Part shown: positions 24,260 through 32,575 of the stretch, in pieces
Layout of the letters: each line of letters opens with the position of its first letter
Position numbering within the stretch: position 1 is the first letter of the stretch
Source: Streptomyces kaniharaensis
Lineage (GTDB): Bacteria; Actinomycetota; Actinomycetes; Streptomycetales; Streptomycetaceae
Direction: 5' to 3'
NCBI RefSeq assembly: GCF_009569385.1
Contig: NZ_WBOF01000001.1
Span: 1,488,001-1,552,000, forward strand
DNA: 64,000 nt
The notes under the pieces: model-generated
Seen by the model: only the letters and a program-made list of their open reading frames with translations
Told to the model about the DNA's origin: nothing
The model's database searches: none
Made by a program: the position numbers and the translations under genes

Positions 24260-26059
24260 TCAGCAGGGGCCGTTGTCGGCCCAGACGCCCCACTGGCCGC
24301 TGAGGCTCGGGTCCTCGCCCGTGGTCCACCACTTGTTGGTGTAGTAGTGGCCCTTCCACGAGACCTTGTGACCGGGGGTCGCGTAGGTGGCGTTCGCCTC
24401 CCAGCTCGGGGCCGCCGGGCAGCCGGCCGGGCCGGTCTGGGTGGAGGTCGCCGTCGCGGTGGCGGTGGCCGTCGGGGTCGGCGTCGCGGTGCCGGTGGCC
24501 GTGGCGGTCGCGGTCGGGGACGGCGGGGCCGGGCAGGCGGCGGCGGAGCCGTTGGTGGCGTTCACCATCGTGTCGAACAGGGCGGTCCTGGTGCCCAGGT
24601 CGTACAGCGAGAAGGCGAAGGAGCCGCCGAGGCCGTTGCAGTGCGCGTAGTCGAGCTTGGCCTGGACGGACCGGGCGTCCTCACCGCTCCAGAAGGTGGT
24701 GCCGTCGTAGAAGTACGTGGCCCTGGCCGCGTCGTCCCAGTAGGTCCTGGCCGGGTTGTCGACGAAGCCGCCGAGCTCCTTGTACATCTGGATGCCGGGG
24801 ACGTTGCCGGACATCGCCGCGCCGGCCGCCGGGCCGGTGGCGGGCTGGAACAGGCCGTTGTGGCCGTTGTCCGCGACGCCGGTCCAGCCGCGGTAGTAGA
24901 ACGGGACACCCATGTTGATCTTGTTGGCGGGGAAGCCTCCGGGGATGCCGTAGTCCGGGTCTCCGACCGTCCACGCCTTGACCGCGTTGTCGATCGAGTA
25001 CTTGCCGTGGCCCGGCTTGGCCGGGGTCATCGGGTCGCCGGGGCCGGAGTAGAGCGGGGCCTGGTGGTTGGTCGGGCCCTGCGCGTCCCACGCGCCGTGC
25101 ATGTCGTAGGTCATGACGTCGAGGAACGTGAGGTACTGGCCGATCCTGTCGGTCTCGACGTTCATGATCTTGTCCTGGCCGGCACCGACCGCCGCCGACA
25201 GGGCGTACGTCCTGTTGTCGGCCCTGCCCTGCGCGTCCAGCTGGTTGCGGAACTCCCGCAGCAGCAGCGTGAAGTTCTGCTTGTCGGCGGGACTGGAGAT
25301 GTTGCCGGTGTGGCCGCCGCCGCCCGGGTACTCCCAGTCGATGTCGACGCCGTCGAAGATGCCGGCCGCCGAGCCCGGGCCGCCGTAGCCGGCGTCCGCC
25401 GGGAGGTTGCCCTTGATGAACATGTCGAGGCAGGACGAGACCAGGTGCTTGCGCGACGCGTCCGTGGCGGCCGCCGTGGAGAAGTACTTGGAGTAGGTCC
25501 AACCACCCAGCGAGATCAGGATCTTGAGGTTCGGGTTCTTCGCCTTGAGCTTCTTCAGCTGGTTGAAGTTGCCCGCGATCGGCTGGCCCCAGACGTCGCC
25601 GACACCGTCGACCGAGATGTCCGCGCCGAAGCTCTTCTGGTAGTCGGCGAACGCGTCACCCGCGCCGTCACCCGCGTTGGGATTGTTCTCGTCCTGGCTG
25701 GCGGCCTTGGTGGCCTCGAAGCAGCCGAGGTCGGTCGGGTGGATGTTGGCGAAGTCGTAGATCAGGTAGTCCAACTTCCCGGCCACACCGGTGTCCTGGA
25801 CCGTCCTGGGGTAGTACGCGTTCGCGTAGATCGACCACTGGTCGAAGTAGGCGACCTTGATGCCGCCGCTGGTGGCGGGCGCGCCGGTGGTGTTGGTGGT
25901 CGCGGCGGTGGCCGCGGCGCCGCCGGACAGGGCGAGGCCCGCGCCGAGCAGCAGGGAGGCGGTGGTGCCGGCCGCGATCGCGGCCAGGCTCTTCGGGCGC
26001 CGGCGGCGGACGCCTTCCTGAGCCGGGGCCTCGGCCCTTTCGATGCGTGAGCGCAGCAT
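24260..26059 (-). CDS. Secreted GH18 chitinase with C-terminal chitin-binding module
   Basis: 599 residues. N-terminal export signal with RRRRPK ahead of a hydrophobic run (possible Tat signal, to about residue 55). GH18 barrel: IKVAYFDQWSIYANAYYPRT, LKILISLGGWTYSKYFS, and the catalytic D-x-x-D-x-D-x-E motif in FDGVDIDWEYPGGGGHTGN, then DVMTYDMHGAWD and FSLYDLG. A Thr-Ala/Thr-Pro linker follows, then a ChtBD3/CBM5-12 module WEANATYATPGHKVSWKGHY and WWTTGEDPSLSGQWG. It hydrolyses chitin to chitobiose outside the cell. ATG at 26059 with AGGAG 10 bases upstream. A DasR-type site lies at 26286. Confidence 0.96.
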   Translation of the reverse strand: MLRSRIERAEAPAQEGVRRRRPKSLAAIAAGTTASLLLGAGLALSGGAAATAATTNTTGAPATSGGIKVAYFDQWSIYANAYYPRTVQDTGVAGKLDYLIYDFANIHPTDLGCFEATKAASQDENNPNAGDGAGDAFADYQKSFGADISVDGVGDVWGQPIAGNFNQLKKLKAKNPNLKILISLGGWTYSKYFSTAAATDASRKHLVSSCLDMFIKGNLPADAGYGGPGSAAGIFDGVDIDWEYPGGGGHTGNISSPADKQNFTLLLREFRNQLDAQGRADNRTYALSAAVGAGQDKIMNVETDRIGQYLTFLDVMTYDMHGAWDAQGPTNHQAPLYSGPGDPMTPAKPGHGKYSIDNAVKAWTVGDPDYGIPGGFPANKINMGVPFYYRGWTGVADNGHNGLFQPATGPAAGAAMSGNVPGIQMYKELGGFVDNPARTYWDDAARATYFYDGTTFWSGEDARSVQAKLDYAHCNGLGGSFAFSLYDLGTRTALFDTMVNATNGSAAACPAPPSPTATATATGTATPTPTATATATATSTQTGPAGCPAAPSWEANATYATPGHKVSWKGHYYTNKWWTTGEDPSLSGQWGVWADNGPC

Positions 26060-26285
26060 GCGTGCGTGACTCCTGGTTGTGGGGGTTTCCGCGGGGGGTG
26101 TCCGTGGGAGTTCCGTCGCTCCGGAGGCTCGTCCGAGGTGGGGTCGGACGACAGGGGCATGACAGATCAGGGAGGGGAATCGAGCGGGATCAGGCCGTGA
26201 CGGGGCGCCGGGATGCGCCGAACCGGCACCCGCGGCGCGAGGCCGCCGACGCCGGTTCAGGGGCTCCCTGCACCTGGGCACAAAA

Positions 26286-26301
26286 ATGGACTAGACCAAC
26301 T
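26286..26301. promoter_or_regulatory. DasR-responsive element (dre)
   Basis: ATGGACTAGACCAACT; its reverse AGTTGGTCTAGTCCAT differs at few positions from the dre consensus ACTGGTCTAGACCAGT. It lies 227 bases upstream of the chitinase start, implying a long leader or promoter near 26270, and GlcNAc-6-P-dependent control. Confidence 0.6.
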
Positions 26302-26396
26302 CCGCCGTCAAGGGGTGCTGCCGGACCTTGAGCCGCCGTTAAGGTTCGGCCCCGTCCGGGCCACCCCCGCCGGTCCGCAGGGTCGGTGACTGACGG

Positions 26397-27038
26397 TCAG
26401 TAGCGGACCGCGGCCGCCACCACGGCCGTGACGGTGCCCGAGAAGTCCCGGTTGCTGCGGGCGGTGGTCCGGGCGCTCTGCCCGGCGGCCACGTCCGGGG
26501 CGGTCACCACGGTGGCGTCCTGAACCTTGCCGGAGCCGTCCGTGAAGTTGACCTGGATCACGTACCGGTACGTCTGCTGCCCGTGGTTGGTGACGGTCAG
26601 CTCCGCCTGCGCCTTCCCGTCCGAGCCGATGGTCGTAGCGCCTGCCGTCACGTCCCCCTTCGCGTCCAGCCCGCCCTTGATCCCGGCGAGGGCGGACGAG
26701 GCCGCCGACACCGCCGCCGATGCCCGCGCCTCCGCCGAGGAGACCGCTCCACCGAGGCCGCTCGCCGCCGAGGCCAGTGCCGAGGCGGCGGAGGCCGCGG
26801 CCGAGGCGGCGGCGGAGGCGCCCTTCTCCACCGCGGAGGCGGCCGAGGACACCACAGTGCTCGCGCTCTTGCCCGACGAACAGCCGGCGATGACCGCCCC
26901 GCCGACCAGGACGGCGGCCAACACCCATGACACCGGCCGCAGTCGGCGGCGCAGCAGCGGAGCGTCCAGGTCCTGCACGGTGGCCCGGGGCTCGGCCGTC
27001 GCCCTGCGGGTGGCCCGGGTGAGCGGCTGGCGATCCAT
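26397..27038 (-). CDS. Ala/Ser-rich lipoprotein with FxLYD-like domain
   Basis: 213 residues. About 40 basic N-terminal residues precede a hydrophobic stretch ending in a lipobox VGGAVIAGC (Cys about residue 56). An extremely Ala/Ser-rich helical region (about 58-120) follows, then a beta domain QAELTVTNHGQQTYRYVIQV and DVAAGQSARTTARSNRDF. The C-terminal domain resembles the FxLYD fold of actinomycete lipoproteins. ATG at 27038 (MDRQPL) with GAGGGA 7 bases upstream. The long cytoplasmic N-tail before the lipobox is unusual, so lipidation is uncertain; a plain signal anchor is the alternative. No operon partner is obvious. Confidence 0.75.
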   Translation of the reverse strand: MDRQPLTRATRRATAEPRATVQDLDAPLLRRRLRPVSWVLAAVLVGGAVIAGCSSGKSASTVVSSAASAVEKGASAAASAAASAASALASAASGLGGAVSSAEARASAAVSAASSALAGIKGGLDAKGDVTAGATTIGSDGKAQAELTVTNHGQQTYRYVIQVNFTDGSGKVQDATVVTAPDVAAGQSARTTARSNRDFSGTVTAVVAAAVRY

Positions 27039-27160
27039 GTGACGTCCCTCGTTTCTGCCCGGCGCCGGGCTGCCCGGCACACCTCCCGGCCCACCCTCCG
27101 GGGCGGCGGCCGGGCCCGCCAGCCGGGCGGTGCCTCCGGGTGACGGTGGCACCCCCGCCG

Positions 27161-27721
27161 TCAGGACAGCCCCGAGCCCTCCTGCTCGTCCGCCTCCACC
27201 GCCGCCCGCTCCTCGCGCAGCCGCACCACGTGCCGGCGCCGGGCCACCACCCCGTACGCCGCCGCGGCGCTCGCCGCGAAGGACAGCACGCCCACCCACG
27301 GCCGGTCGAAGGCGTGGCCCGTCAGGTGGTCCGCGGAGTACCGGCCCGGGCCGGCCAGGCCGAGCGCCAGCCCGGTCGCGCCGAGGAACGCCGGGTACTC
27401 GTAGCCGCCGGCGGTCATGAAGAAGCCGGCCGGGGCGTGCACCGCCACCGCGCCCGCCATCGTCCCCGCCACCACCGCGCCGGCCGCCGGGGTGGCCAGC
27501 CCGGCCACCAGCATCGCCCCGCCGCCCGCCTCGCCGAGACCGGCCGCGATCGCGCTCTGCCGGGCCGGGTGGAAGCCCATGTGCTCCATCGCCTTGGTGG
27601 TGCCCTCCAGGCCGGCGCCGCCGAACCAGCCGAACAGCTTCTGGGTGCCGTGCGCGATCAGCACCCCGCCGATCGCGCTGCGCAGGGCCAGCAGGCCCAG
27701 GTCCCTACGGTTGAGACACAT
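27161..27721 (-). CDS. DoxX-family membrane protein
   Basis: 186 residues with four TM helices. DoxX signature: LALRSAIGGVLIAHGTQKLF, then GWFGGAGLEGTTKAMEHMGF, AGLGEAGGGAMLVAGLATP. C-terminal Arg/Glu-rich cytoplasmic tail. ATG at 27721 with GAGGA upstream. Members associate with thiol stress and quinone chemistry in mycobacteria; the role here is unknown. It reads in the same direction as the lipoprotein, 122 bases away. Confidence 0.85.
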   Translation of the reverse strand: MCLNRRDLGLLALRSAIGGVLIAHGTQKLFGWFGGAGLEGTTKAMEHMGFHPARQSAIAAGLGEAGGGAMLVAGLATPAAGAVVAGTMAGAVAVHAPAGFFMTAGGYEYPAFLGATGLALGLAGPGRYSADHLTGHAFDRPWVGVLSFAASAAAAYGVVARRRHVVRLREERAAVEADEQEGSGLS

Positions 27722-27925
27722 GTCGCATCCTCGTTTCCGCTCGTCCCCGGGGTGGTGATCCGACTTCCATGGGACCCGAGAGTGCGCACCCCTTCGAGTC
27801 GGGACCGCCATCCGGGCGAATCGGCCGGCGATCAGGAATGAACCGTCCGACCGCACGATTCGCGCCACACCGGGCCCGGGGCGTGGCGAGCCGGTCGCGG
27901 TGATCGCCGCGGCCATGCTTGGCCC

Positions 27926-28561
27926 ATGCCCGTGTTCAACCTGAGCAGCGCGTTCATCACGTTCTTCGCCGTCGTCGGCCCGCCGAAGGTCCTGCTGGCC
28001 TTCGCCCGGCTGGCCGCCACCCGGACCACCCGGGAGCTGCGGCGGCTGGCGGCGCTGAGCACGATCGTGGCGGCCGTGGTCGGCCTGGTGCTCGACTTCG
28101 CCGCGGACGAGGTCACGACCCTCTTCCACATCAGCGACCAGTCGCTGCAGCTCGCCGGCGGGACGATCTTCTTCGTCTACGCCGTCGCGCTGGTCTTCGG
28201 CGTCCACCTCGGCGCCGAGAGCGAGGCGGACGAGCATCTGCGGAACCCGATGCTGGACGGCTTCCGCGCGCTGCTGCTGCCGTACATCGCGAGCCCGCTC
28301 GCCGTCACCGCCGTCCTGGTCGCCTCGCTCGCCAAGGACGACTGGGGCTGGCGGGCCACCGTCGCCGAGGCCTACCTGGCCGTCATGGTGATCAACTACG
28401 TCGTCGTGGCCCTGCTCGCGCCGCTGATGCGGCGCATCCACCGCACCTCGCTGGAGGTGCTCTCCCGGCTGCTCGGACTGCTGCTGGCGGCGGTCGGCGT
28501 GGAGCTGATCCTGAGCGGCCTGACCGGGCTCGGCGTCCACCTCCCCGAGGCGCACTACTGA
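27926..28561 (+). CDS. MarC-family (UPF0056) integral membrane protein
   Basis: 211 residues, six TM helices: FNLSSAFITFFAVVGPPKVL at the start and VEAYLAVMVINYVVVALLA-type helices later. The MarC family has no proven transport substrate; earlier antibiotic-resistance claims were withdrawn. It differs from typical members in a VVGPPKVLLAF loop where NPxG is usual. ATG at 27926. Monocistronic, convergent with the FMN reductase. Confidence 0.8.
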   Translation: MPVFNLSSAFITFFAVVGPPKVLLAFARLAATRTTRELRRLAALSTIVAAVVGLVLDFAADEVTTLFHISDQSLQLAGGTIFFVYAVALVFGVHLGAESEADEHLRNPMLDGFRALLLPYIASPLAVTAVLVASLAKDDWGWRATVAEAYLAVMVINYVVVALLAPLMRRIHRTSLEVLSRLLGLLLAAVGVELILSGLTGLGVHLPEAHY

Positions 28562-28591
28562 GCCCGACCTCCGAGCCGGCCTCCGGGGTCG

Positions 28592-29131
28592 TCAGCCCGC
28601 CGCGAGCCGGGCCAGCACCTCGCCGATCCGCTCCCGCACCAGCGGGTCGGCGACCAGCCCGTCCGGGCCGACGGCCTGCCGGTCCAGCGGGATCCGGGCG
28701 CAGGCCTCTTCCAGCACGGCCGCGCCGGTGTACCCGAGGACGGCGCGCAGGGTGGCCTCGGCGCCCTGGCCGCGGCCCGGACCGGCGGCGTTGATCCAGG
28801 CGGTGGGCTTGTCCGAGATCTCCGTACCGCCGACCGTCCAGTCCAGCAGGTTCTTGAACGAGCCGGGCAGCGTCCCGGCGTACTCGGGGGTGCAGATCAG
28901 CAGCGCGTCGGCGGCCTCGATGGCCGCCCGCAGCCCGGCGACCGGCTCCGGCAGCGGGTCGGTGTCGTGGTCCGGGTTGAAGTGCGGCAGCTCGGCCAGC
29001 CCGGTGTAGAAGGCGGTGCCGACGCCCGGCGTGGCGGCGGCGACGGCGGCGGCCGTGCGCAGCACCGTCTCGTTGGTGGAACCGGCGCGGAGGCTTCCGG
29101 GCAGCAGCAGGATCTGACGATCATTCGGCAT
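28592..29131 (-). CDS. NAD(P)H-dependent FMN reductase
   Basis: 179 residues, flavodoxin-like. FMN phosphate loop LLPGSLRAGSTNETVLR (about residues 9-25) and the isoalloxazine loop ICTPEYAGTLPGSFKNLLDW (about 79-98) are both intact. It reduces FMN or quinones with NAD(P)H. It starts 24 bases after the Lrp gene stop in the same direction, so it is probably co-transcribed with that regulator. Confidence 0.92.
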   Translation of the reverse strand: MPNDRQILLLPGSLRAGSTNETVLRTAAAVAAATPGVGTAFYTGLAELPHFNPDHDTDPLPEPVAGLRAAIEAADALLICTPEYAGTLPGSFKNLLDWTVGGTEISDKPTAWINAAGPGRGQGAEATLRAVLGYTGAAVLEEACARIPLDRQAVGPDGLVADPLVRERIGEVLARLAAG

Positions 29132-29155
29132 GCCGAGGAACCTACCCCTCCACTC

Positions 29156-29590
29156 CTACGGGGCCACCACCGGCCGCCAGGGCACCGGGCTGGAGAGGAT
29201 CATCGAGCTGGACGGCTGGCCGTAGCCGCCGAGGCGGTCGCACAGCGCCTCGAACTCGGCCATCGTCGGCACCGCCACCAGCAGCACGCAGCAGGCCCCG
29301 CCGGTGACCCGGTGCAACTGGAGCACTTCCGGCCACTTCGCCACATCGGGATCGCGCAGCACGCAGCGCGGGCCGTAGCACTGGATCTGGACCAGCGCGG
29401 TGATCGGCAGGCCGGAGCGGGTGAGGTCCACGTGGGCGTGGTAGCCGGTGATCACGCCGTCCGCCTCCAGCCGGCGGACCCGTTCGGCCACCGCGGGTGC
29501 GGACAGACTCACCCGGCGGGAGAGTTCGTTGTACGAGAGCCTGGCGTCGGTCTGGAGCTCGGCGAGCAGGCGGCGGTCGACGGCGTCCAT
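29156..29590 (-). CDS. Lrp/AsnC-family regulator, probable kynurenine-pathway regulator
   Basis: 144 residues. HTH: AVDRRLLAELQTDARLSYNE and LSRRVSLSAPAVAERVRRLE; RAM ligand domain from about residue 65, including GGACCVLLVAVPTMAEFEAL. ATG at 29590. It is divergent from kynA-kynU; the shared region holds GAAAACAGCTGTCTTC (29609-29624), a palindrome of the Lrp type. By analogy with KynR of other bacteria it may activate kynAU on sensing kynurenine or tryptophan; this is inference. Confidence 0.88.
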   Translation of the reverse strand: MDAVDRRLLAELQTDARLSYNELSRRVSLSAPAVAERVRRLEADGVITGYHAHVDLTRSGLPITALVQIQCYGPRCVLRDPDVAKWPEVLQLHRVTGGACCVLLVAVPTMAEFEALCDRLGGYGQPSSSMILSSPVPWRPVVAP

Positions 29591-29828
29591 GGTGGCTCCC
29601 AGAGTGGCTGAAAACAGCTGTCTTCTCGATCGTAAAGAGAATCGGCCGAACACCTCGCGAACAACAGCCCCGGGGACGGTTGCGGTGTCCAGCGGCCATT
29701 CAATCGAGGGCCGACACCGCCGCACAATGGGGCCCCCGGTGGAACCAGGCCTTCCGTCTGATCACCGGTCCGGGCGATCGCCCGGGGCACGGACGGGCGA
29801 CGACGCCCGGGGCACAGAAGGGATCGGG

Positions 29829-30659
29829 ATGGGGCACGACACGGTGGAGACACCCAACCTGTCGTTCGGTCGGGGCGGCGAGCCGGGTCGGGGCACTCCG
29901 TACGCCCGCTACGCGCGCCTGGACGAGCTGCACAGCCTCCAGCACCCGCGCAGCAAGGTACCGGCCGAGCTGTCGTTCATCGTCACCACGCAGGTGATGG
30001 AGCTGCTGTTCGACCTGCTGCGGCACGAGTGGACGCTCGCCCAGCAGGCGCTGCGCGAGGACGACCTGCCGTCCGTGCTGGCCGCGCTGCGCCGCGGCAC
30101 GCACGTGCAGGACGTGCTGGTGGAGTCCTGGGACCTGCTGGCCACCATGACGCCGCAGGAGTTCAACTCCTTCCGCTCGGTGTTCGGCGAGGCCTCGGGC
30201 TTCCAGTCCTCGGCCTTCCTGCACCTGGAGTTCCTGCTCGGCAACAAGAACGCCGCGCTGCTGAAGATGTACGACGAGGTGCCGCAGACGCACGCCGAGC
30301 TGACCGAGGCCCTGCGCTCCCCCGGCCTGTACGACGACGCGCTGGCCCTGCTGGCCCGCCGCGGCCTGGCGGTCCGCCCCGAGGTGTCCGAGCAGCGCTA
30401 CCGCGCGAGCGACGAGGTCGAGGCGGCCTGGCGCCGGGTATACACCGAGCCGGAGTTCGCCGCCCTCCAGCCGCTCGCCGAGGCGCTGCTGGACGTCGCC
30501 GAGCGGGTCACCCGCTGGCGCCAGCGCCACCTCAACGCGGTCAAGCGGACCATGGGCGGCAAGCCGGGCTCGGGCGGCTCCAGCGGCCTGACCTGGCTGC
30601 GCAAGTCGGCCGAGCAGGACGTGTTCCCGGAGCTGTGGACGATCCGGGACGGGATGTGA
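29829..30659 (+). CDS. kynA: Tryptophan 2,3-dioxygenase
   Basis: 276 residues. It opens the indole ring of L-Trp to N-formylkynurenine using heme and O2. Family sequence: YARYARLDELHSLQHPR, ELSFIVTTQVMELLFDLLRH (the distal heme region), SFRSVFGEASGFQSSAFLHLE (substrate-binding F-Q-S-x-x-F), RWRQRHLNAVKRTMGGKPGS with the conserved H near the heme, and SSGLTWLRKSAEQDVFPELW. The ATG at 29829 is used; the frame is open upstream but lacks family sequence. First gene of the kynA-kynU pair. Kynurenine formamidase is not in the window. Confidence 0.95.
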   Translation: MGHDTVETPNLSFGRGGEPGRGTPYARYARLDELHSLQHPRSKVPAELSFIVTTQVMELLFDLLRHEWTLAQQALREDDLPSVLAALRRGTHVQDVLVESWDLLATMTPQEFNSFRSVFGEASGFQSSAFLHLEFLLGNKNAALLKMYDEVPQTHAELTEALRSPGLYDDALALLARRGLAVRPEVSEQRYRASDEVEAAWRRVYTEPEFAALQPLAEALLDVAERVTRWRQRHLNAVKRTMGGKPGSGGSSGLTWLRKSAEQDVFPELWTIRDGM

Positions 30660-30673
30660 GCGAGAGGATGGGC

Positions 30674-31900
30674 ATGATCACGCGCGAGGAGTGCGCGGCG
30701 CTTGACGCCGTCGACCCGCTGGCGGCGTTCCGCAAGGAGTTCGCCCTGCCGGACGGGGTGATCTACCTGGACGGGAACTCACTCGGCGCGCTGCCGGCGC
30801 GCACGCCCGAGCGGGTGCGTCAGGTGGTCGAGGAGGAGTGGGGCCGGGAGCTGATCCGCAGCTGGAACGACGCCGGCTGGTTCGAGCAGCCGTACGCGCT
30901 GGGTCGGCGGATCGCGCCGCTGGTCGGGGCCGCGGCGGACGAGGTCGTGGTCTGCGACACCACCTCGGTGAACCTGTTCAAGGTGCTGTCGGCCGCGCTG
31001 CGGCTGCGCCCGGGGCGGCGCACGGTGCTCGGGGACGGCGAGGCCTTCCCGACGGACCTGTACATCGCCGAGGGCGTGACCGGGCTGGTCGAGGGCGCGC
31101 GCAGCGTGCTGGTGCGGCCGGAGGAGCTGGACGCGCACCTGGACGGTGACGTCGCCGTGGTCGTCCTCTCGCACGTGGACTACCGCACCGGCGAGCTGCT
31201 GGACATGCCCGGGATCACCGCCCGGGTGCAGGCAGCGGGCGCGCTGATGATCTGGGACGTCTGCCACTCGGTGGGCGCGCTGCCCGTCGAACTCGCCGCT
31301 TCCAACGCGGACTTCGCGGTCGGCTGCACCTACAAGTACCTGAACGGCGGCCCGGGTGCGCCGGCGTTCCTGTACGTCGCCGAGCGGCACCTGGCGGCCG
31401 GTCCGCTGCAGCCGCTGAGCGGCTGGTTCGGACACGCGCGGCCGTTCGCCTTCGAGCCCGGGTACGACCCGAAGGCGGGCATCGGGCGGTTCCTGACGAG
31501 CTCGCCGTCGCTGCTCGGCCAGGCCGCGCTGGGCGCCAGCCTGGACGTGTGGGAGCGCGCCGACCTGGCCGCCGTGCGGGCGAAGAGCCTGGCGCTGACC
31601 GACCTGTTCATCTCGCTGGTCGAGGGCCTGGACGGGATCGAGGTGGCGACCCCGCGCGAGCACGCCCGGCGCGGCAGCCAGGTCGCGCTGCGGCACGCCG
31701 ACGGCTACCCGGTGGTGCAGGCGCTGATCGAGCGCGGCGTGATCGGGGACTTCCGCGCGCCGGACCTCATGCGGTTCGGGTTCACCCCGCTCTACCTGTC
31801 CCACACGGACGTCTGGGACGCGGCCCGGCAGCTGGCCGAGGTGCTGGAGAGCGGCGAGTGGCGGGCGGAGCGCTTCTCCCGTCGCGGCGAGGTGACCTGA
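30674..31900 (+). CDS. kynU: Kynureninase
   Basis: 408 residues, PLP-dependent. It cleaves kynurenine to anthranilate and alanine. Visible: IYLDGNSLGALPARTPERV, LSHVDYRTGELLDMPGITA, IWDVCHSVGALPVEL (Asp that binds the PLP nitrogen) and CTYKYLNGGPGAPAFLYV with the Schiff-base Lys. Start choice: ATG at 30674 (MITREE) with GAGAGG 6 bases ahead; ATG at 30668 or GTG at 30656, overlapping the kynA stop, are alternatives. Product anthranilate could feed Trp recycling, siderophores or secondary metabolites. Confidence 0.95.
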   Translation: MITREECAALDAVDPLAAFRKEFALPDGVIYLDGNSLGALPARTPERVRQVVEEEWGRELIRSWNDAGWFEQPYALGRRIAPLVGAAADEVVVCDTTSVNLFKVLSAALRLRPGRRTVLGDGEAFPTDLYIAEGVTGLVEGARSVLVRPEELDAHLDGDVAVVVLSHVDYRTGELLDMPGITARVQAAGALMIWDVCHSVGALPVELAASNADFAVGCTYKYLNGGPGAPAFLYVAERHLAAGPLQPLSGWFGHARPFAFEPGYDPKAGIGRFLTSSPSLLGQAALGASLDVWERADLAAVRAKSLALTDLFISLVEGLDGIEVATPREHARRGSQVALRHADGYPVVQALIERGVIGDFRAPDLMRFGFTPLYLSHTDVWDAARQLAEVLESGEWRAERFSRRGEVT

Positions 31901-31944
31901 CGCACCGCGTGACGAAGGTCATGCCTCGGTAAAGTTCCATGCTC

Positions 31945-32007
31945 ACCTCCCCTGGGGACGCTCCTCGGTGAACCGTTCGTGACTGTTCGCCAGACCCCAG
32001 GGGAGGT
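31945..32007 (+). promoter_or_regulatory. Long-range inverted repeat masking the ribosome site of the AtpF-like gene
   Basis: ACCTCCCCTGGGG (31945-31957) is exactly complementary to CCCCAGGGGAGGT (31995-32007). The right arm contains AGGGGAGG, the Shine-Dalgarno of the ATG at 32011. If transcribed together, the arms would pair over a 37-base loop and block translation. Confidence 0.6.
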
Positions 32008-32010
32008 CGC

Positions 32011-32508
32011 ATGAATCTCGAACTCGGTCCGCTCCAGCCTGAACCCGCCCCGCTGGTCCTCGGGTTGGTCCTGTTCTTCCTGATGATGTGGGCCTTCGGC
32101 CGCGGCATCATCCCCCGGATCGAACGGATCCGGGCCGAGCGGTGGGAGGCGACCGAGGGCCGTGCCGAACGGGCCGAGGCGATCCGCGCCGAGGCCGAGG
32201 CCGCGTACGACGCCGCCCGGGAACAGCTGGCGAACGCCCGGCACGAGGCCGCGCGGATACGGCAGGAGTACGCCGAGCAGGGCGCGGCGGCCATCGCGGC
32301 GGCCCGCGAGGAGGGCAGCCGCGACCGGGACCGGCTGCTCGCGTCGGCGCACGTGCAGCTGACCGCCGACCGCGTGCTGGCCGAGGCCCAACTCCGGCAC
32401 GAAGTCGGCACGCTGGCTGTCGATCTGGCCGGCCGGGTGGTCGGCGAGCCGGTGGGTGCGGTCGCCGAGAGGCGCGGCACGGTGGACCGGTTCTTCGACG
32501 AGCACTGA
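32011..32508 (+). CDS. Orphan ATP-synthase subunit-b-like protein
   Basis: 165 residues. Short N-terminus, one TM helix (APLVLGLVLFFLMMWAFGRG, about 12-31), then a long charged Ala/Arg/Glu coiled coil (about 40-125) and the C-terminal LAVDLAGRVVGEP motif seen in F-type b/delta subunits. It matches AtpF in length and layout, but no other ATP synthase genes are near, so it is a paralogue or a scaffold protein. ATG at 32011 sits behind the masked ribosome site. A terminator follows at 32540. The stop lies in a 10-bp perfect tandem duplication (AGCACTGACG twice). Confidence 0.78.
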   Translation: MNLELGPLQPEPAPLVLGLVLFFLMMWAFGRGIIPRIERIRAERWEATEGRAERAEAIRAEAEAAYDAAREQLANARHEAARIRQEYAEQGAAAIAAAREEGSRDRDRLLASAHVQLTADRVLAEAQLRHEVGTLAVDLAGRVVGEPVGAVAERRGTVDRFFDEH

Positions 32509-32539
32509 CGAGCACTGACGCCCACCGACGCGCATACGC

Positions 32540-32568
32540 AGGCCCCTCGCCCACGGCGAGGGGCCTTT
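32540..32568. terminator. Terminator after the AtpF-like gene
   Basis: AGGCCCCTCGCC / GGCGAGGGGCCT, 12-bp stem, 3-base loop CAC, then TTT. It serves the rightward gene and, by symmetry, the convergent glycosidase-like gene that ends at 32576. Confidence 0.85.
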
Positions 32569-32575
32569 CGCGTGC

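Noticed and set aside
24257..26050. 597-codon plus-strand frame
   Set aside because: Antisense of the chitinase, whose GH18 motif and signal peptide are unmistakable.
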